From CALINB01 sp938045325 (lineage in GTDB: Bacteria; Pseudomonadota; Alphaproteobacteria; Rhodospirillales; CALINB01): a stretch of 64,000 nt of DNA. Made by a program: the position numbers and the translations under genes. A model generated the notes under the pieces. It ran no database searches. It saw only the letters and a program-made list of their open reading frames with translations, and was not told the DNA's origin. The stretch is taken from contig JAYNQW010000006.1 of NCBI GenBank assembly GCA_038114465.1, forward strand, positions 1 through 64,000, read 5' to 3'. Below, piece by piece: positions 44,190 to 51,859 of this stretch; the first letter of the stretch is position 1; each line of letters starts with the position of its first letter.

Positions 44190-44996
44190 ATGAACCCAAT
44201 GGCCGGTACGGACTCCACACAAACTTCTTTGACAACGGTATCAGATGGCGGCCCCGTGATCGTTTTGGTCGAGCCGCAGCTGGGTGAAAACATCGGCATG
44301 GCGGCACGTGCGATGCTCAATTGCGGACTCTCGACCTTGCGTTTGGTCCGGCCTCGGGATGATTGGCCGAACCGGCATGCGGTATCGGCATCAGCGGGAG
44401 CGACCAATGTCATCGACGCCGTGGAGTTATTCGATACAACGGCCGAAGCGATTGCCGATTGTCGGGCCGTTTATGCGAGTACGGCGCGATCGCGCGACAT
44501 GACCAATGAAATCCTAACCCCGCGGGCGGCGGCCAAAAACATGGCGGCGTACGCAGCGCAAAAAAGCAGAGTTGGGGTTTTATTTGGTAAGGAATCAAAG
44601 GGGTTAACCAACGATGACATCGCCCTTTCTGATGCGATTATTCACGTGCCGCTTAATCCGGCGTTTACATCGTTAAATATCGCCCAAGCCGTTTTCGTCG
44701 TTGCCTACGAATGGTTTCAGACTGTGCACGATGCTGAAGCAAACGTTTTTGCGATGCCGAAAGAAACCCGCCCCGCCAATAAACAGGAACTGCTCGGTCT
44801 CTTCGAACATTTAGAAAGTGAATTGGATGCTTGCGGGTTTTTGCGTGTGAAAGAAAAGCGCCCGATTATGGTGCGCAATATCCGGAACATTTTTCAGCGC
44901 GCTGCGATGACGGAACAGGAGGTTCGCACCCTGCGCGGTGTGATCAAAGGGCTCACATCAATGCCGCGTACGGTCAAAAACAAAGACGAAAATTAA
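44190..44996 (+). CDS. trmJ: tRNA 2'-O-methyltransferase TrmJ
   Basis: SPOUT-class enzyme of 268 residues that methylates ribose 2'-OH at position 32 of tRNA anticodon loops. It shows IVLVEPQLGENIGMAARAML at the N-terminus, VYASTARSRDM, and the knotted SAM-binding region VGVLFGKESKGLTNDDIALS followed by IHVPLNPAFTSLNIAQAV. The C-terminal helices are the dimer extension of TrmJ. It starts 18 bp after cimA and converges with tspO, leaving one base between the stops. Confidence 0.88.
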   Translation: MNPMAGTDSTQTSLTTVSDGGPVIVLVEPQLGENIGMAARAMLNCGLSTLRLVRPRDDWPNRHAVSASAGATNVIDAVELFDTTAEAIADCRAVYASTARSRDMTNEILTPRAAAKNMAAYAAQKSRVGVLFGKESKGLTNDDIALSDAIIHVPLNPAFTSLNIAQAVFVVAYEWFQTVHDAEANVFAMPKETRPANKQELLGLFEHLESELDACGFLRVKEKRPIMVRNIRNIFQRAAMTEQEVRTLRGVIKGLTSMPRTVKNKDEN

Positions 44997-44997
44997 T

Positions 44998-45495
44998 TTA
45001 ATTCAGCTGCCAAATGGCGCCGTTCAAAACAGCAGCGTAGGCCGTCCAGAATAGATACGGCAAAAATAAAAGCCCCGCGCGGATATCGATCCGCCAGAAC
45101 TGAATAGTAGTGAGCAAAACCGCAACCCAAAGTGCAAGAATTTCAATAAACGCCACGCCAATTTTTTTTGCGCCGAAGAAAATCACCGACCAAAGCAAAT
45201 TTAGAACAAGCTGTATCGCGAAATAGGTGAGGGCGGTTCTTCGGACTTCATCTTGTGCTGCGCGCCAGACTAAAAAACCGGCCAGCGCCATCATCATATA
45301 AAGGGTATTCCAAACAGGTGCGAACACACCATCCGGGGGCGTAAATGCGGGTTTGTTCAGGGTTTGATACCAAGTGCCGACGGAAGTTGCGGTTATAGCC
45401 CCGCCAATGGCGGCGACGGTAAAGCACACGGCAATAAAACTGCCGAGGGCAAACCAAATCGGACCGCCCGGTCCTTTCGGTTGATAGAATATCAT
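44998..45495 (-). CDS. tspO: TspO/MBR family tryptophan-rich sensory protein
   Basis: Five-helix membrane protein of 165 residues that binds porphyrins and cholesterol-like ligands; linked in bacteria to tetrapyrrole or oxidative stress responses. ATG 45495 (MIFYQPKGPGGPIWFALGSF) is chosen; the upstream frame is within tetR. The core YQTLNKPAFTPPDGVFAPVW is the family signature and LNLLWSVIFFGAKK follows. It begins 10 bp downstream of tetR's stop, so the regulator and TspO share a transcript and TspO probably belongs to the TetR regulon. Confidence 0.9.
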   Translation of the reverse strand: MIFYQPKGPGGPIWFALGSFIAVCFTVAAIGGAITATSVGTWYQTLNKPAFTPPDGVFAPVWNTLYMMMALAGFLVWRAAQDEVRRTALTYFAIQLVLNLLWSVIFFGAKKIGVAFIEILALWVAVLLTTIQFWRIDIRAGLLFLPYLFWTAYAAVLNGAIWQLN

Positions 45496-45505
45496 AATGC
45501 CGGCC

Positions 45506-46069
45506 TTACAGTTCAGCCGCTTTAAGAAGTTGTTCCGCCGATTTTTTAGCCTGCATCGCGGCATCCTTTTGATTGCCGACATAATACATCACCACGGCCC
45601 CCTCCATTAAAAGCGTAAGCCCCTGTCCAAGAAGATCAGGGTTTTTAAAACCAGCTTTTTCCGCCAAGTCGGTTATGTACTTAACGACAAGCCGTTTATT
45701 TTCGGCACAGATGACATGAATCGGACTTTCAGCTTCAGGAAACTCGGCCGCGGCATTGATAAACATGCAACCGGAAAAATCGCGGGTTCCAAACCATTCA
45801 TCCAACGTATCGAAAATGGCGAGCAATTGTTTGCGGGGCTCCTTCGCGCGGCTTTCAACACCTTGCATAAACATGTTGCGAAAGATTTCGTCCCTTTTGC
45901 GAAGCGCGGCCAGGATGAGTTCGTCCTTGGACTTGAAGTGTTTATAGAGGGTCATCTTGGCGACCCCGGATTCGGTTAGGATTTTATCGATTCCGGTGGC
46001 GTGAAAGCCGTCCCGATAAAACAGATCAATCGCCGTATCCACCAGCTGTTCGCGTTTCGTTGAGGGCAT
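45506..46069 (-). CDS. TetR/AcrR-family transcriptional repressor
   Basis: 187-residue regulator with the TetR DNA-binding helices near the N-terminus (REQLVDTAIDLFYRDGFHAT, then GIDKILTESGVAKMTLYKHF and KSKDELILAAL). The C-terminal ligand domain holds the typical GCMFINAAAEFPE region. A perfect palindrome (46087-46102) lies 18 bp upstream of its start and a matching site controls the divergent operon, implying autoregulation and repression of both arms. The inducer is unknown; an electrophile or redox signal would fit the target genes, by inference. Confidence 0.9.
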   Translation of the reverse strand: MPSTKREQLVDTAIDLFYRDGFHATGIDKILTESGVAKMTLYKHFKSKDELILAALRKRDEIFRNMFMQGVESRAKEPRKQLLAIFDTLDEWFGTRDFSGCMFINAAAEFPEAESPIHVICAENKRLVVKYITDLAEKAGFKNPDLLGQGLTLLMEGAVVMYYVGNQKDAAMQAKKSAEQLLKAAEL

Positions 46070-46086
46070 ATTGCGGTCCTAATATT

Positions 46087-46102
46087 GACATACAGGTATG
46101 TC
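46087..46102. promoter_or_regulatory. TetR-type operator upstream of tetR
   Basis: GACATAC-AG-GTATGTC is a perfect 7-bp inverted repeat with a 2-bp spacer, 18 bp before the tetR ATG. The right half with its flank (GTATGTCTAT) matches the half-site at 46263-46272 (GTCTGTCTAT), so both are probably bound by the same repressor. Confidence 0.75.
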
Positions 46103-46246
46103 TATTAAATATACAAAATTAATAATAAAATCAAGACATTGGTTGCAAGGCCGTCGTTGATTATAACCTGATAATCTAAAATACAACAATAAACTCAATG
46201 AGTTATATATGTATCCCGGCCTTCAAACGGGACACATATTTAAGGC

Positions 46247-46275
46247 TTGACAAAACAGACAAGTCTGTCTATATT
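46247..46275 (+). promoter_or_regulatory. Sigma-70 promoter with operator embedded in the spacer
   Basis: TTGACA (46247-46252), a 17-bp spacer and TATATT (46270-46275) make a near-consensus promoter. The palindrome ACAGAC-AA-GTCTGT (46255-46268) occupies the spacer almost exactly, so a bound TetR dimer would exclude RNA polymerase. It drives the secreted protein, small peptide, AhpD-like and PPOX genes. Confidence 0.8.
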
Positions 46276-46340
46276 AACTCCATTCAAGCAATCCTCCCCC
46301 TGAGACCAGGCCCTGGGAGAACGAAAAGGAGACCCAAGCG

Positions 46341-46688
46341 ATGAAATTTTCAAAAGCGGTATGGAGCGCACTGACATCGGCCTTGATCGTCTTTTTTGTG
46401 ACCTCAGAGGCTTGGTCTCAATCTTCGGAGAAAAACAGCCCATTGGTGTGCGCCCCACGGGACGCGGCTATCGCTGAATTGTCCGGCCATTTCAACGAAC
46501 AAGTGATTGGCCGGGGTTTGAGCACAAACGGACAAGCCATGTTGGAAATCTACAAAAGTAATGGTGGTTCGTGGACGGTCATTGTCACAGACGCCAAAGG
46601 CGTGAGTTGTGTTCTCGCTAATGGTCAAGTTTGGATCGTTACCCAAACGAACAATGACAAATACGTTTTTGCCAAATCACGAAAATAG
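46341..46688 (+). CDS. Small secreted protein of the TetR regulon, unknown
   Basis: 115 residues with a signal peptide (MKFSKAVWSALTSALIVFFV, cleaved near AWS-QS) and AAAAGGAG ahead of ATG 46341. The mature domain has about 90 residues with two cysteines (LVCAPRDAAIAEL and GVSCVLANGQVWIV), likely one disulfide, and a beta-rich pattern (QAMLEIYKSNGGSWTVIVTD). I do not recognise a named family, although short periplasmic proteins with a GxSWT-type strand are common. It is the first gene after the operator-controlled promoter, so it is probably the most tightly induced. Confidence 0.75.
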   Translation: MKFSKAVWSALTSALIVFFVTSEAWSQSSEKNSPLVCAPRDAAIAELSGHFNEQVIGRGLSTNGQAMLEIYKSNGGSWTVIVTDAKGVSCVLANGQVWIVTQTNNDKYVFAKSRK

Positions 46689-46697
46689 GTAACCGAC

Positions 46698-46790
46698 ATG
46701 ACGAAAACCAAAAAAACAAAACTGAATATCATTATGGTGGTTTCGTCATTGATATTGCTCGGAAGTCTACTCTTCACATCACAAACATAA
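46698..46790 (+). CDS. 30-residue single-pass membrane peptide
   Basis: A short gene between the secreted protein and the AhpD-like gene: ATG 46698, TAA at 46788. The peptide has a basic N-terminus (MTKTKKTKLN) and one hydrophobic segment (IIMVVSSLILLGSLLF). The upstream TAGGT is a weak ribosome-binding site. Position inside the regulon, in the same direction with 9-bp and 26-bp gaps, and a sensible positive-inside topology support it, but the small size leaves doubt. Confidence 0.5.
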   Translation: MTKTKKTKLNIIMVVSSLILLGSLLFTSQT

Positions 46791-46816
46791 ATTAACTTTT
46801 AAATAAGGAGACTACC

Positions 46817-47374
46817 ATGACACGCATTCAAGCCATCGATCCCAAGAACGCTCAAGGCCAAGTTAAGGAGCAATTGGACGGAGTTCAAAAATCCCTCGGA
46901 CTCGTTCCCAATATTATCGCAACGATTGCACAATCGCCGGCGGCTTTGGAATCATACCTTGCGACCGGCAAGGCACTTTCAGGCGGAAAGCTCGATGCAA
47001 AATTACGAGAACAAATTGCTTTAGCCGTTGCTGGCGAAAACACATGCGATTATTGCGCGACGGCCCACACGGTACTCGGCAAAATGGCCGGCGTCGACGA
47101 AATCGAACTTGTGCGCAACCTCAAGGGCGAATCCGCGAACCCTCAAATTCAAGCGGCGTTGAAGTTTGCGAAAACGGTCGTCGAAAAACGCGGCTTCGTA
47201 ACGGACCAAGAGCTGCAACAAGTGCGGGATGCCGGTTATGACGACGGCGAGGTTGTCGAAATCATTGCGCATGTCGCTCACAACATCTTCACAAACTACT
47301 TCAACCATATCGCTGGTACCGAAATCGATTTTCCGGTTGTCGATACGGGTGAAAAAGCAAAAGCCGCGGCCTAA
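46817..47374 (+). CDS. AhpD-like/carboxymuconolactone decarboxylase family protein
   Basis: 185 residues of the AhpD-like helical fold. The redox motif is present as NTCDYCATAHTVLGK, the CxxC...H site of alkylhydroperoxidase AhpD, so a peroxide- or thiol-linked reductase activity is likely. KLDAKLREQIALAVAGE precedes it in the usual way. A strong AAGGAG lies before ATG 46817. It belongs to the TetR-controlled operon; a terminator-like hairpin separates it from the PPOX gene. Confidence 0.88.
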   Translation: MTRIQAIDPKNAQGQVKEQLDGVQKSLGLVPNIIATIAQSPAALESYLATGKALSGGKLDAKLREQIALAVAGENTCDYCATAHTVLGKMAGVDEIELVRNLKGESANPQIQAALKFAKTVVEKRGFVTDQELQQVRDAGYDDGEVVEIIAHVAHNIFTNYFNHIAGTEIDFPVVDTGEKAKAAA

Positions 47375-47388
47375 TGCCGTGACTTCTG

Positions 47389-47447
47389 GGCCGCCGTGTC
47401 TCTGCCCCCAGTCCTCCCCCCGAACGGCACGGCGGCCTCTTTCTTTT
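47389..47447 (+). terminator. Terminator or attenuator between AhpD-like and PPOX genes
   Basis: GGCCGCCGTG (47389-47398) pairs perfectly with CACGGCGGCC (47428-47437) around a 29-base loop and is followed by TCTTTCTTTT. This looks like an intrinsic terminator. Because a co-directional gene starts 14 bp later, partial read-through (polar attenuation) is a reasonable reading. Confidence 0.7.
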
Positions 47448-47460
47448 AAGGATTTGAGCC

Positions 47461-48063
47461 ATGAGCGAATTGATCAGCGATATTGCCTTTACCCCGGCTG
47501 TAAAAGCCGTGCAGGAACGTAAAGGGTCCCGCCAAGGATATGCTGCGATGGAAGCCAAAGGCGGTTGGGTCAATGTGATTTCAAATGAACTCAAGGACTT
47601 TATCGCCGATCGAAATTCGTTTTACTTGGCAACGTCTACTGCCGACGGTCAGCCTTATATACAACACCGTGGCGGCAAAAAGGGCTTCCTCAAAGTCCTC
47701 GATGAACGAACGCTTGCTTTCGCCGACTTTAAAGGAAACCGCCAGTATATTTCGACCGGCAATGTCACGGAAAATGATAAGGCGTATATCTTCCTGATGG
47801 ATTATGCCAACCGCCGCCGGATTAAGATATGGGGCACGTTGAAGGTCATTAATAACGACCCGGCATTATTAAAGTCTCTCACCGATACCGATTACAACGG
47901 TAAACCCGAACAAGCCATGGTGTTTACCGTGACCGCTTGGGATGTGAACTGCCCGCAGCACATTCCGCAACTGTTCGATCAAGAGCAGGTGGAAAAAATG
48001 ATTGCGCCCTTGCAAGCGCGCATTGCTGAACTCGAGGCGCGGTTGCAGATCGCTTATACTTAG
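47461..48063 (+). CDS. Pyridoxamine 5'-phosphate oxidase family flavoprotein
   Basis: 200-residue split-barrel protein, probably binding FMN or a related flavin. FYLATSTADGQPYIQHRGG and FADFKGNRQYISTGNVTEND are the PPOX core, with RRRIKIWGTLKV in the dimer strand. AAGGA precedes ATG 47461. Family members range from true PNP oxidases to flavin-dependent reductases of quinones and other electrophiles; the 200-residue form found next to TetR and AhpD genes is normally not the vitamin B6 enzyme. The C-terminal helix (MIAPLQARIAELEARLQ) is coiled-coil-like. Confidence 0.85.
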   Translation: MSELISDIAFTPAVKAVQERKGSRQGYAAMEAKGGWVNVISNELKDFIADRNSFYLATSTADGQPYIQHRGGKKGFLKVLDERTLAFADFKGNRQYISTGNVTENDKAYIFLMDYANRRRIKIWGTLKVINNDPALLKSLTDTDYNGKPEQAMVFTVTAWDVNCPQHIPQLFDQEQVEKMIAPLQARIAELEARLQIAYT

Positions 48064-48082
48064 TAGCAGCGTAAAATGGTTT

Positions 48083-48646
48083 TTAAATCCGCTCTGATAA
48101 CCAAATGGCGAAGCGAGAACTTGCTTTCACGGCTCCTTTCAGGACTTCGTACCCTGGTGCTTCTTCGGCGCCGTGCTCTAAGCTGGTGTCCCGGTGTTCG
48201 AGCTCTTCCTGGCGGAACTCTTCGAACGTGTCCTTGAGGTCTTGATCGTTTTCGTCCAGTTCCGCGACTTGTCCCGCATAATGCTCGTCAATCACTTCCT
48301 CGACTGCGACCGTGCACGCCATGGCGGCTTTTTCCCCCATCAGCGCCGTCGCCGCGCCGAGTGCAAAACCGGCAACGTGCCAAACCGGCAGTAGTGCCGT
48401 CGGGCGGACTTTGTTGTCGGCGATCAGCTCGTTGAATTTTTCAAGGTGCCGTTCTTCTTGCTTGGCCATTTTCTCAATGACGGGTGCGGATGGCGTGTTT
48501 CCGAGAACGGCCAATTGACCTTCATAAATGCGGACCGCGCCGTATTCGCCGGCGTGATCGACGCGGATCATGCGTTCAACCATTTGCTCGCGAGTTAAAT
48601 CACCGGGCAGGCGGTTTTGTTGCGTTGATTTAGGCGTTGCCGTCAT
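48083..48646 (-). CDS. coq7: 3-demethoxyubiquinol hydroxylase Coq7
   Basis: Di-iron enzyme for the penultimate hydroxylation of ubiquinone synthesis; 187 residues from ATG 48646, which overlaps the dsbB stop in ATGA. Iron ligands lie in RVDHAGEYGAVRIYEGQ, KQEERHLEKFNELI, AVEEVIDEHYAGQ and RQEELEHRDTSLEH, the repeated E...ExxH arrangement of the ferritin-like fold. The presence of Coq7 rather than only UbiF-type monooxygenases suits an alphaproteobacterium. Converges with the PPOX gene. Confidence 0.93.
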   Translation of the reverse strand: MTATPKSTQQNRLPGDLTREQMVERMIRVDHAGEYGAVRIYEGQLAVLGNTPSAPVIEKMAKQEERHLEKFNELIADNKVRPTALLPVWHVAGFALGAATALMGEKAAMACTVAVEEVIDEHYAGQVAELDENDQDLKDTFEEFRQEELEHRDTSLEHGAEEAPGYEVLKGAVKASSRFAIWLSERI

Positions 48647-49158
48647 GTCCGTGCCTGTAAATATTTTGTGCTCGTGAAACAACCCGTCGCGAGAAGTACC
48701 GAATAGACAATGTTATACCCCGCCATCGAGATTCCGAAAAGTTGCCAGTCGACAACATCACAGGCTTTCGGTTCACCTTTCATGAGAGCTTTCTGCATTT
48801 GCTCAAATGTTGAGCCGCCCGGCGTGCCGCCGCAAACGGCGGAAGCCCACCAATGCTGTTCGACCCCGACATGATAAACCGCCAAGCCAGCGCTGGCCAG
48901 AAAGACCACGCCACAGAGCATGATTACGATGGTTTGCGTGCGCCCGCCCTGAATGCCTTCCATCGGGCCGGCCAATGCAAGCAATGCTAAAATGCCCGCA
49001 ATGGCAAACGGAATACGTTGATACAGGCACAGTTGACAGGGTTCGTAATCGAATGCGATTTCAGCGGTATACGCAAAACCGAGGGCGCCGACACTGGCGC
49101 TGAGAATGGCCAGTGGGATCAACCGGGGCGCGCCGATCCATTTGAAAATCGATGTCAT
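48643..49158 (-). CDS. dsbB: Disulfide bond formation protein DsbB
   Basis: Inner-membrane quinone reductase that reoxidises DsbA; 171 residues with four membrane helices. The first redox pair is EPCQLCLYQRIPF and the second is formed by cysteines in ASAVCGGTPGG and EPKACDVVDWQLFG. Coupled to coq7 by a 4-bp overlap, which makes functional sense because DsbB passes electrons to ubiquinone. The secreted multi-cysteine proteins elsewhere in this window are candidate clients of such a pathway, by inference. Confidence 0.9.
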   Translation of the reverse strand: MTSIFKWIGAPRLIPLAILSASVGALGFAYTAEIAFDYEPCQLCLYQRIPFAIAGILALLALAGPMEGIQGGRTQTIVIMLCGVVFLASAGLAVYHVGVEQHWWASAVCGGTPGGSTFEQMQKALMKGEPKACDVVDWQLFGISMAGYNIVYSVLLATGCFTSTKYLQART

Positions 49159-49204
49159 AGAGACACATATAGTGCAAAGCGATCTTTGGAGCCAAGTGTC
49201 GCGT

Positions 49205-49852
49205 TTAAAATATATATTTCAGCAGGACAAATCCGCCGAACAGCAGGATAAAAAAGAGCGTCACCAGTTTCGCGAGGTGCTGCTCAATGAAAGCGCGGAT
49301 CGGCGCGCCGAAATACCACAACAGGCCGGCGACAATAAAGAAACGGATACCGCGCGAGATACCGGACGCTACCGTGAATGTCGTGAGATCAAGGCCGGTT
49401 ACGCCGCTCGCAATCGTGATGACTTTATACGGAAATGGTGTCAGGCCGGCCCCGGCGACAATCCATGCGCCCCATTCATTGTATTGTGCTTGAAAAGATT
49501 CAAATTTTGTCGCGTAGCCGTAAAACTCCATCAGCGGGCGACCGACGGCTTCGTAGGCGTAATGGCCGATCCCATAACCCGCCAGGCCGCCGGCGACGGA
49601 AGCAACCGTACATACGGCGGCGATACGCCAGGCTTTTTCCCGGGTCGCGAGTACCATGGGAATAATCAGGACATCCGGCGGGATCGGAAAAAAAGAGCTT
49701 TCAACGAAGGATACGATAGCCAACGCCCACAGAGCATGGCGGTGGGCGGCTAAAGAGAGGGTCCAGTCATATAAGCGTTGCAGCACGTGAAAATCAGCCG
49801 GGTGATGAGAAGGTCTAGTCAGTGTCGTGTCCGCAGGTGGTTTATCAGTCAT
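49205..49852 (-). CDS. YqaA/DedA-family membrane protein
   Basis: Inner-membrane protein of 215 residues from ATG 49852 (MTDKPPADT); ATG 49912 would add 20 residues and neither start has a good ribosome-binding site. ESSFFPIPPDVLIIPMVLA is the SNARE-associated/VTT-domain signature, with VAGGLAGYGIGHYAYEAVG and GLTPFPYKVITIASGV. Members are probable lipid scramblases or flippases. It is upstream of dsbB-coq7 on the same strand. Confidence 0.85.
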   Translation of the reverse strand: MTDKPPADTTLTRPSHHPADFHVLQRLYDWTLSLAAHRHALWALAIVSFVESSFFPIPPDVLIIPMVLATREKAWRIAAVCTVASVAGGLAGYGIGHYAYEAVGRPLMEFYGYATKFESFQAQYNEWGAWIVAGAGLTPFPYKVITIASGVTGLDLTTFTVASGISRGIRFFIVAGLLWYFGAPIRAFIEQHLAKLVTLFFILLFGGFVLLKYIF

Positions 49853-49977
49853 CACCGAGAAGGGCAATCCGCGGCGCGCTGTTTTTGAGTAAATTTCACA
49901 AGGTCTTGTCATTTTCAAATGTCTTGTCTATGCCTTGTGAGGTGCTTTCTGAACATTTGCTTTCGTTGTAGGTGACG

Positions 49978-51831
49978 ATGACAACCGATCAAAATACCGA
50001 TATTCCGGCTTTACTTGAAAAGGGTCTCGAGCTTCATAAAACGGGTCAATTCCCTCAAGCCGAAGAAATTTACCGCGATATTTTAAACCGGCAGCCGGAT
50101 CATGCCGATGCCTTGCATTATCTCGGCTTGTTGGCAGTGATCGGCGGAGAGGTTGAAAAAGGAATCGAACTGGTCGGCAGGGCGATATCGATTAATCCTG
50201 AAAACGCCGCGGCCCACAGCAATCTCGGTAACATGTTGCGTGACGCCGGACGCCTCGAGGATGCAATGACGCATTTACGCCGGTCCATCGATATTGATTC
50301 GACCTTTGCTTCGACGCATGCCGATCTCGGCCGGGCTTTGATGGATGCCGGGCAACTGGACGATGCCGCTGCCGCTTTGCAAAAAGCGGTTGAATTGGAT
50401 AATCAACATTTAGAGTCTCTCAGCAATTTAGGGCTTATTCATTTAAGTCAGGGAAATGCGGCGGCGGCTTCGGATCATTTCAGCCAAGCTATTGCCGTTA
50501 ATGCGGAGCTTCCTGATTTATTCCTCAATCACAGTTTAGCGCTGCAGGAACTCGGAAATTTTGACGAGGCCCTGGAACAAATTAACCGCGCCTTGGCTCT
50601 GGATGCCGATCAAGTTGATTATGTTTTCAACCAAGGCACGATCTATCAGGACATGGGACGTATCGATGATGCCATTGAAGCATATGAGCGTGCCGTTAAG
50701 CTTGATAAAAGTATGTTTCAAGCACGCTGTAATCTTGGTGCATTGCTTGAGGGTCAAGACGGTCGCTTAGACGATGCTATCGATCATTATAAAAAGGCGC
50801 TGGCGATCGAACCGAATGTCCCCGCGGTTTTGGTAAATTTGGGCAACGCCTTACAGGCTAGAGGCGATATAGACGAGGCTTTGGAAAATTATGAAAAAGC
50901 ATTCTCGATTTCACCGGACCCAGCGACTGAAATCATGCTTCGTCAATTACGGTCCCGGCAATTGCCACGGTGGCATTTTCCCATGCTGGCCGATGACAAA
51001 AGAAACAAAGCGTATCAGGACGCCATCGAAAAAGTCGTGACGCCCACATCGAATGTTCTCGATATCGGTACCGGCTCGGGGTTATTGGCAATGATGGCGG
51101 CGCGTGCCGGTGCGTCAAGCGTCACAGCGTGTGAATCATCGTCCGCATTAGCAGTGGCGGCAAAGAAAATTATCGGTCAAAACGGTTTTGCGGATAAAAT
51201 CAAAGTCATCGAAAAAAAATCGAACGATCTGATCGTTGGCGAAGATATAACCCAACGGGCCGACGTGATTATCGCCGAGGTGTTTGACTCCGGCTTGCTG
51301 CGCGAAGGGGCTTTGCCGACTCTGCGCCATGCCATGGCGCAATTGGCGGTCCCCAGCGCTAAAGTAATTCCGGGTTCGGCAACGGTCAAAGGCAAGCTGG
51401 TATCGCTGCCGGTCTTAAGGCGGGTCAATCCGGTTCGTGATATTGCCGGCTTCGATCTCTCCGTATTCGATGACTACCGCAATCCGTATGCTCAAATTCA
51501 GGATTTAAATCACGAAGAGCATCAATCCCTAAGCGATGTGTTTACCATTGCAACGTATGATTTTGCAGCTCTGAAACCTAAAGCGGCAACGGGCATAGAA
51601 GAAAAAGCCCTACGGGTGAAAGCCTGCGAAACAGGAACGGCGCACGCCGTCGTCTTTTGGTTCGACCTCACGCTCGCCGATGGCATCGTTTTATCATCGG
51701 GGCCGGATGACGGACACTCTCACTGGGGGCAGGCGGTACAGTTTTTCGATAAGGATATTGAGATTACGGCGGGTGCCGATGTGCCGTTGACGGTGTGTCT
51801 CGGCGAAATGCAGATTACGTTTAAAGTTTAA
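49978..51831 (+). CDS. TPR protein fused to a PRMT-like protein arginine methyltransferase domain
   Basis: 617 residues from ATG 49978 (GTG 49972 is in frame). Residues about 8-320 are eight or nine tetratricopeptide repeats (HADALHYLGLLAVIGGEVEK, AAAHSNLGNMLRDAGRLEDA and so on). From about 325 follows a PRMT-type module: RWHFPMLADDKRNKAYQDAI, SAM motif I VLDIGTGSGLLAMMAARAG, the double-E loop as E434 and E443 in AEVFDSGLLREGALP, and an HW pair in HSHWGQAVQFF like the THW loop, then a beta-barrel-like end. The architecture resembles eukaryotic PRMT9 or PRMT7. A protein arginine methyltransferase with TPR substrate recognition is inferred. Confidence 0.85.
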   Translation: MTTDQNTDIPALLEKGLELHKTGQFPQAEEIYRDILNRQPDHADALHYLGLLAVIGGEVEKGIELVGRAISINPENAAAHSNLGNMLRDAGRLEDAMTHLRRSIDIDSTFASTHADLGRALMDAGQLDDAAAALQKAVELDNQHLESLSNLGLIHLSQGNAAAASDHFSQAIAVNAELPDLFLNHSLALQELGNFDEALEQINRALALDADQVDYVFNQGTIYQDMGRIDDAIEAYERAVKLDKSMFQARCNLGALLEGQDGRLDDAIDHYKKALAIEPNVPAVLVNLGNALQARGDIDEALENYEKAFSISPDPATEIMLRQLRSRQLPRWHFPMLADDKRNKAYQDAIEKVVTPTSNVLDIGTGSGLLAMMAARAGASSVTACESSSALAVAAKKIIGQNGFADKIKVIEKKSNDLIVGEDITQRADVIIAEVFDSGLLREGALPTLRHAMAQLAVPSAKVIPGSATVKGKLVSLPVLRRVNPVRDIAGFDLSVFDDYRNPYAQIQDLNHEEHQSLSDVFTIATYDFAALKPKAATGIEEKALRVKACETGTAHAVVFWFDLTLADGIVLSSGPDDGHSHWGQAVQFFDKDIEITAGADVPLTVCLGEMQITFKV

Positions 51832-51859
51832 TCAGCATTCTATTTTCGGAATAATCAAT

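Noticed and set aside
48194..48394. Plus-strand frame over coq7
   Set aside because: Antisense of the coq7 gene.
49106..49753. 215-codon plus-strand frame opposite the DedA-like gene
   Set aside because: Antisense composition, no ribosome-binding site, and the minus-strand VTT-domain gene is clear.
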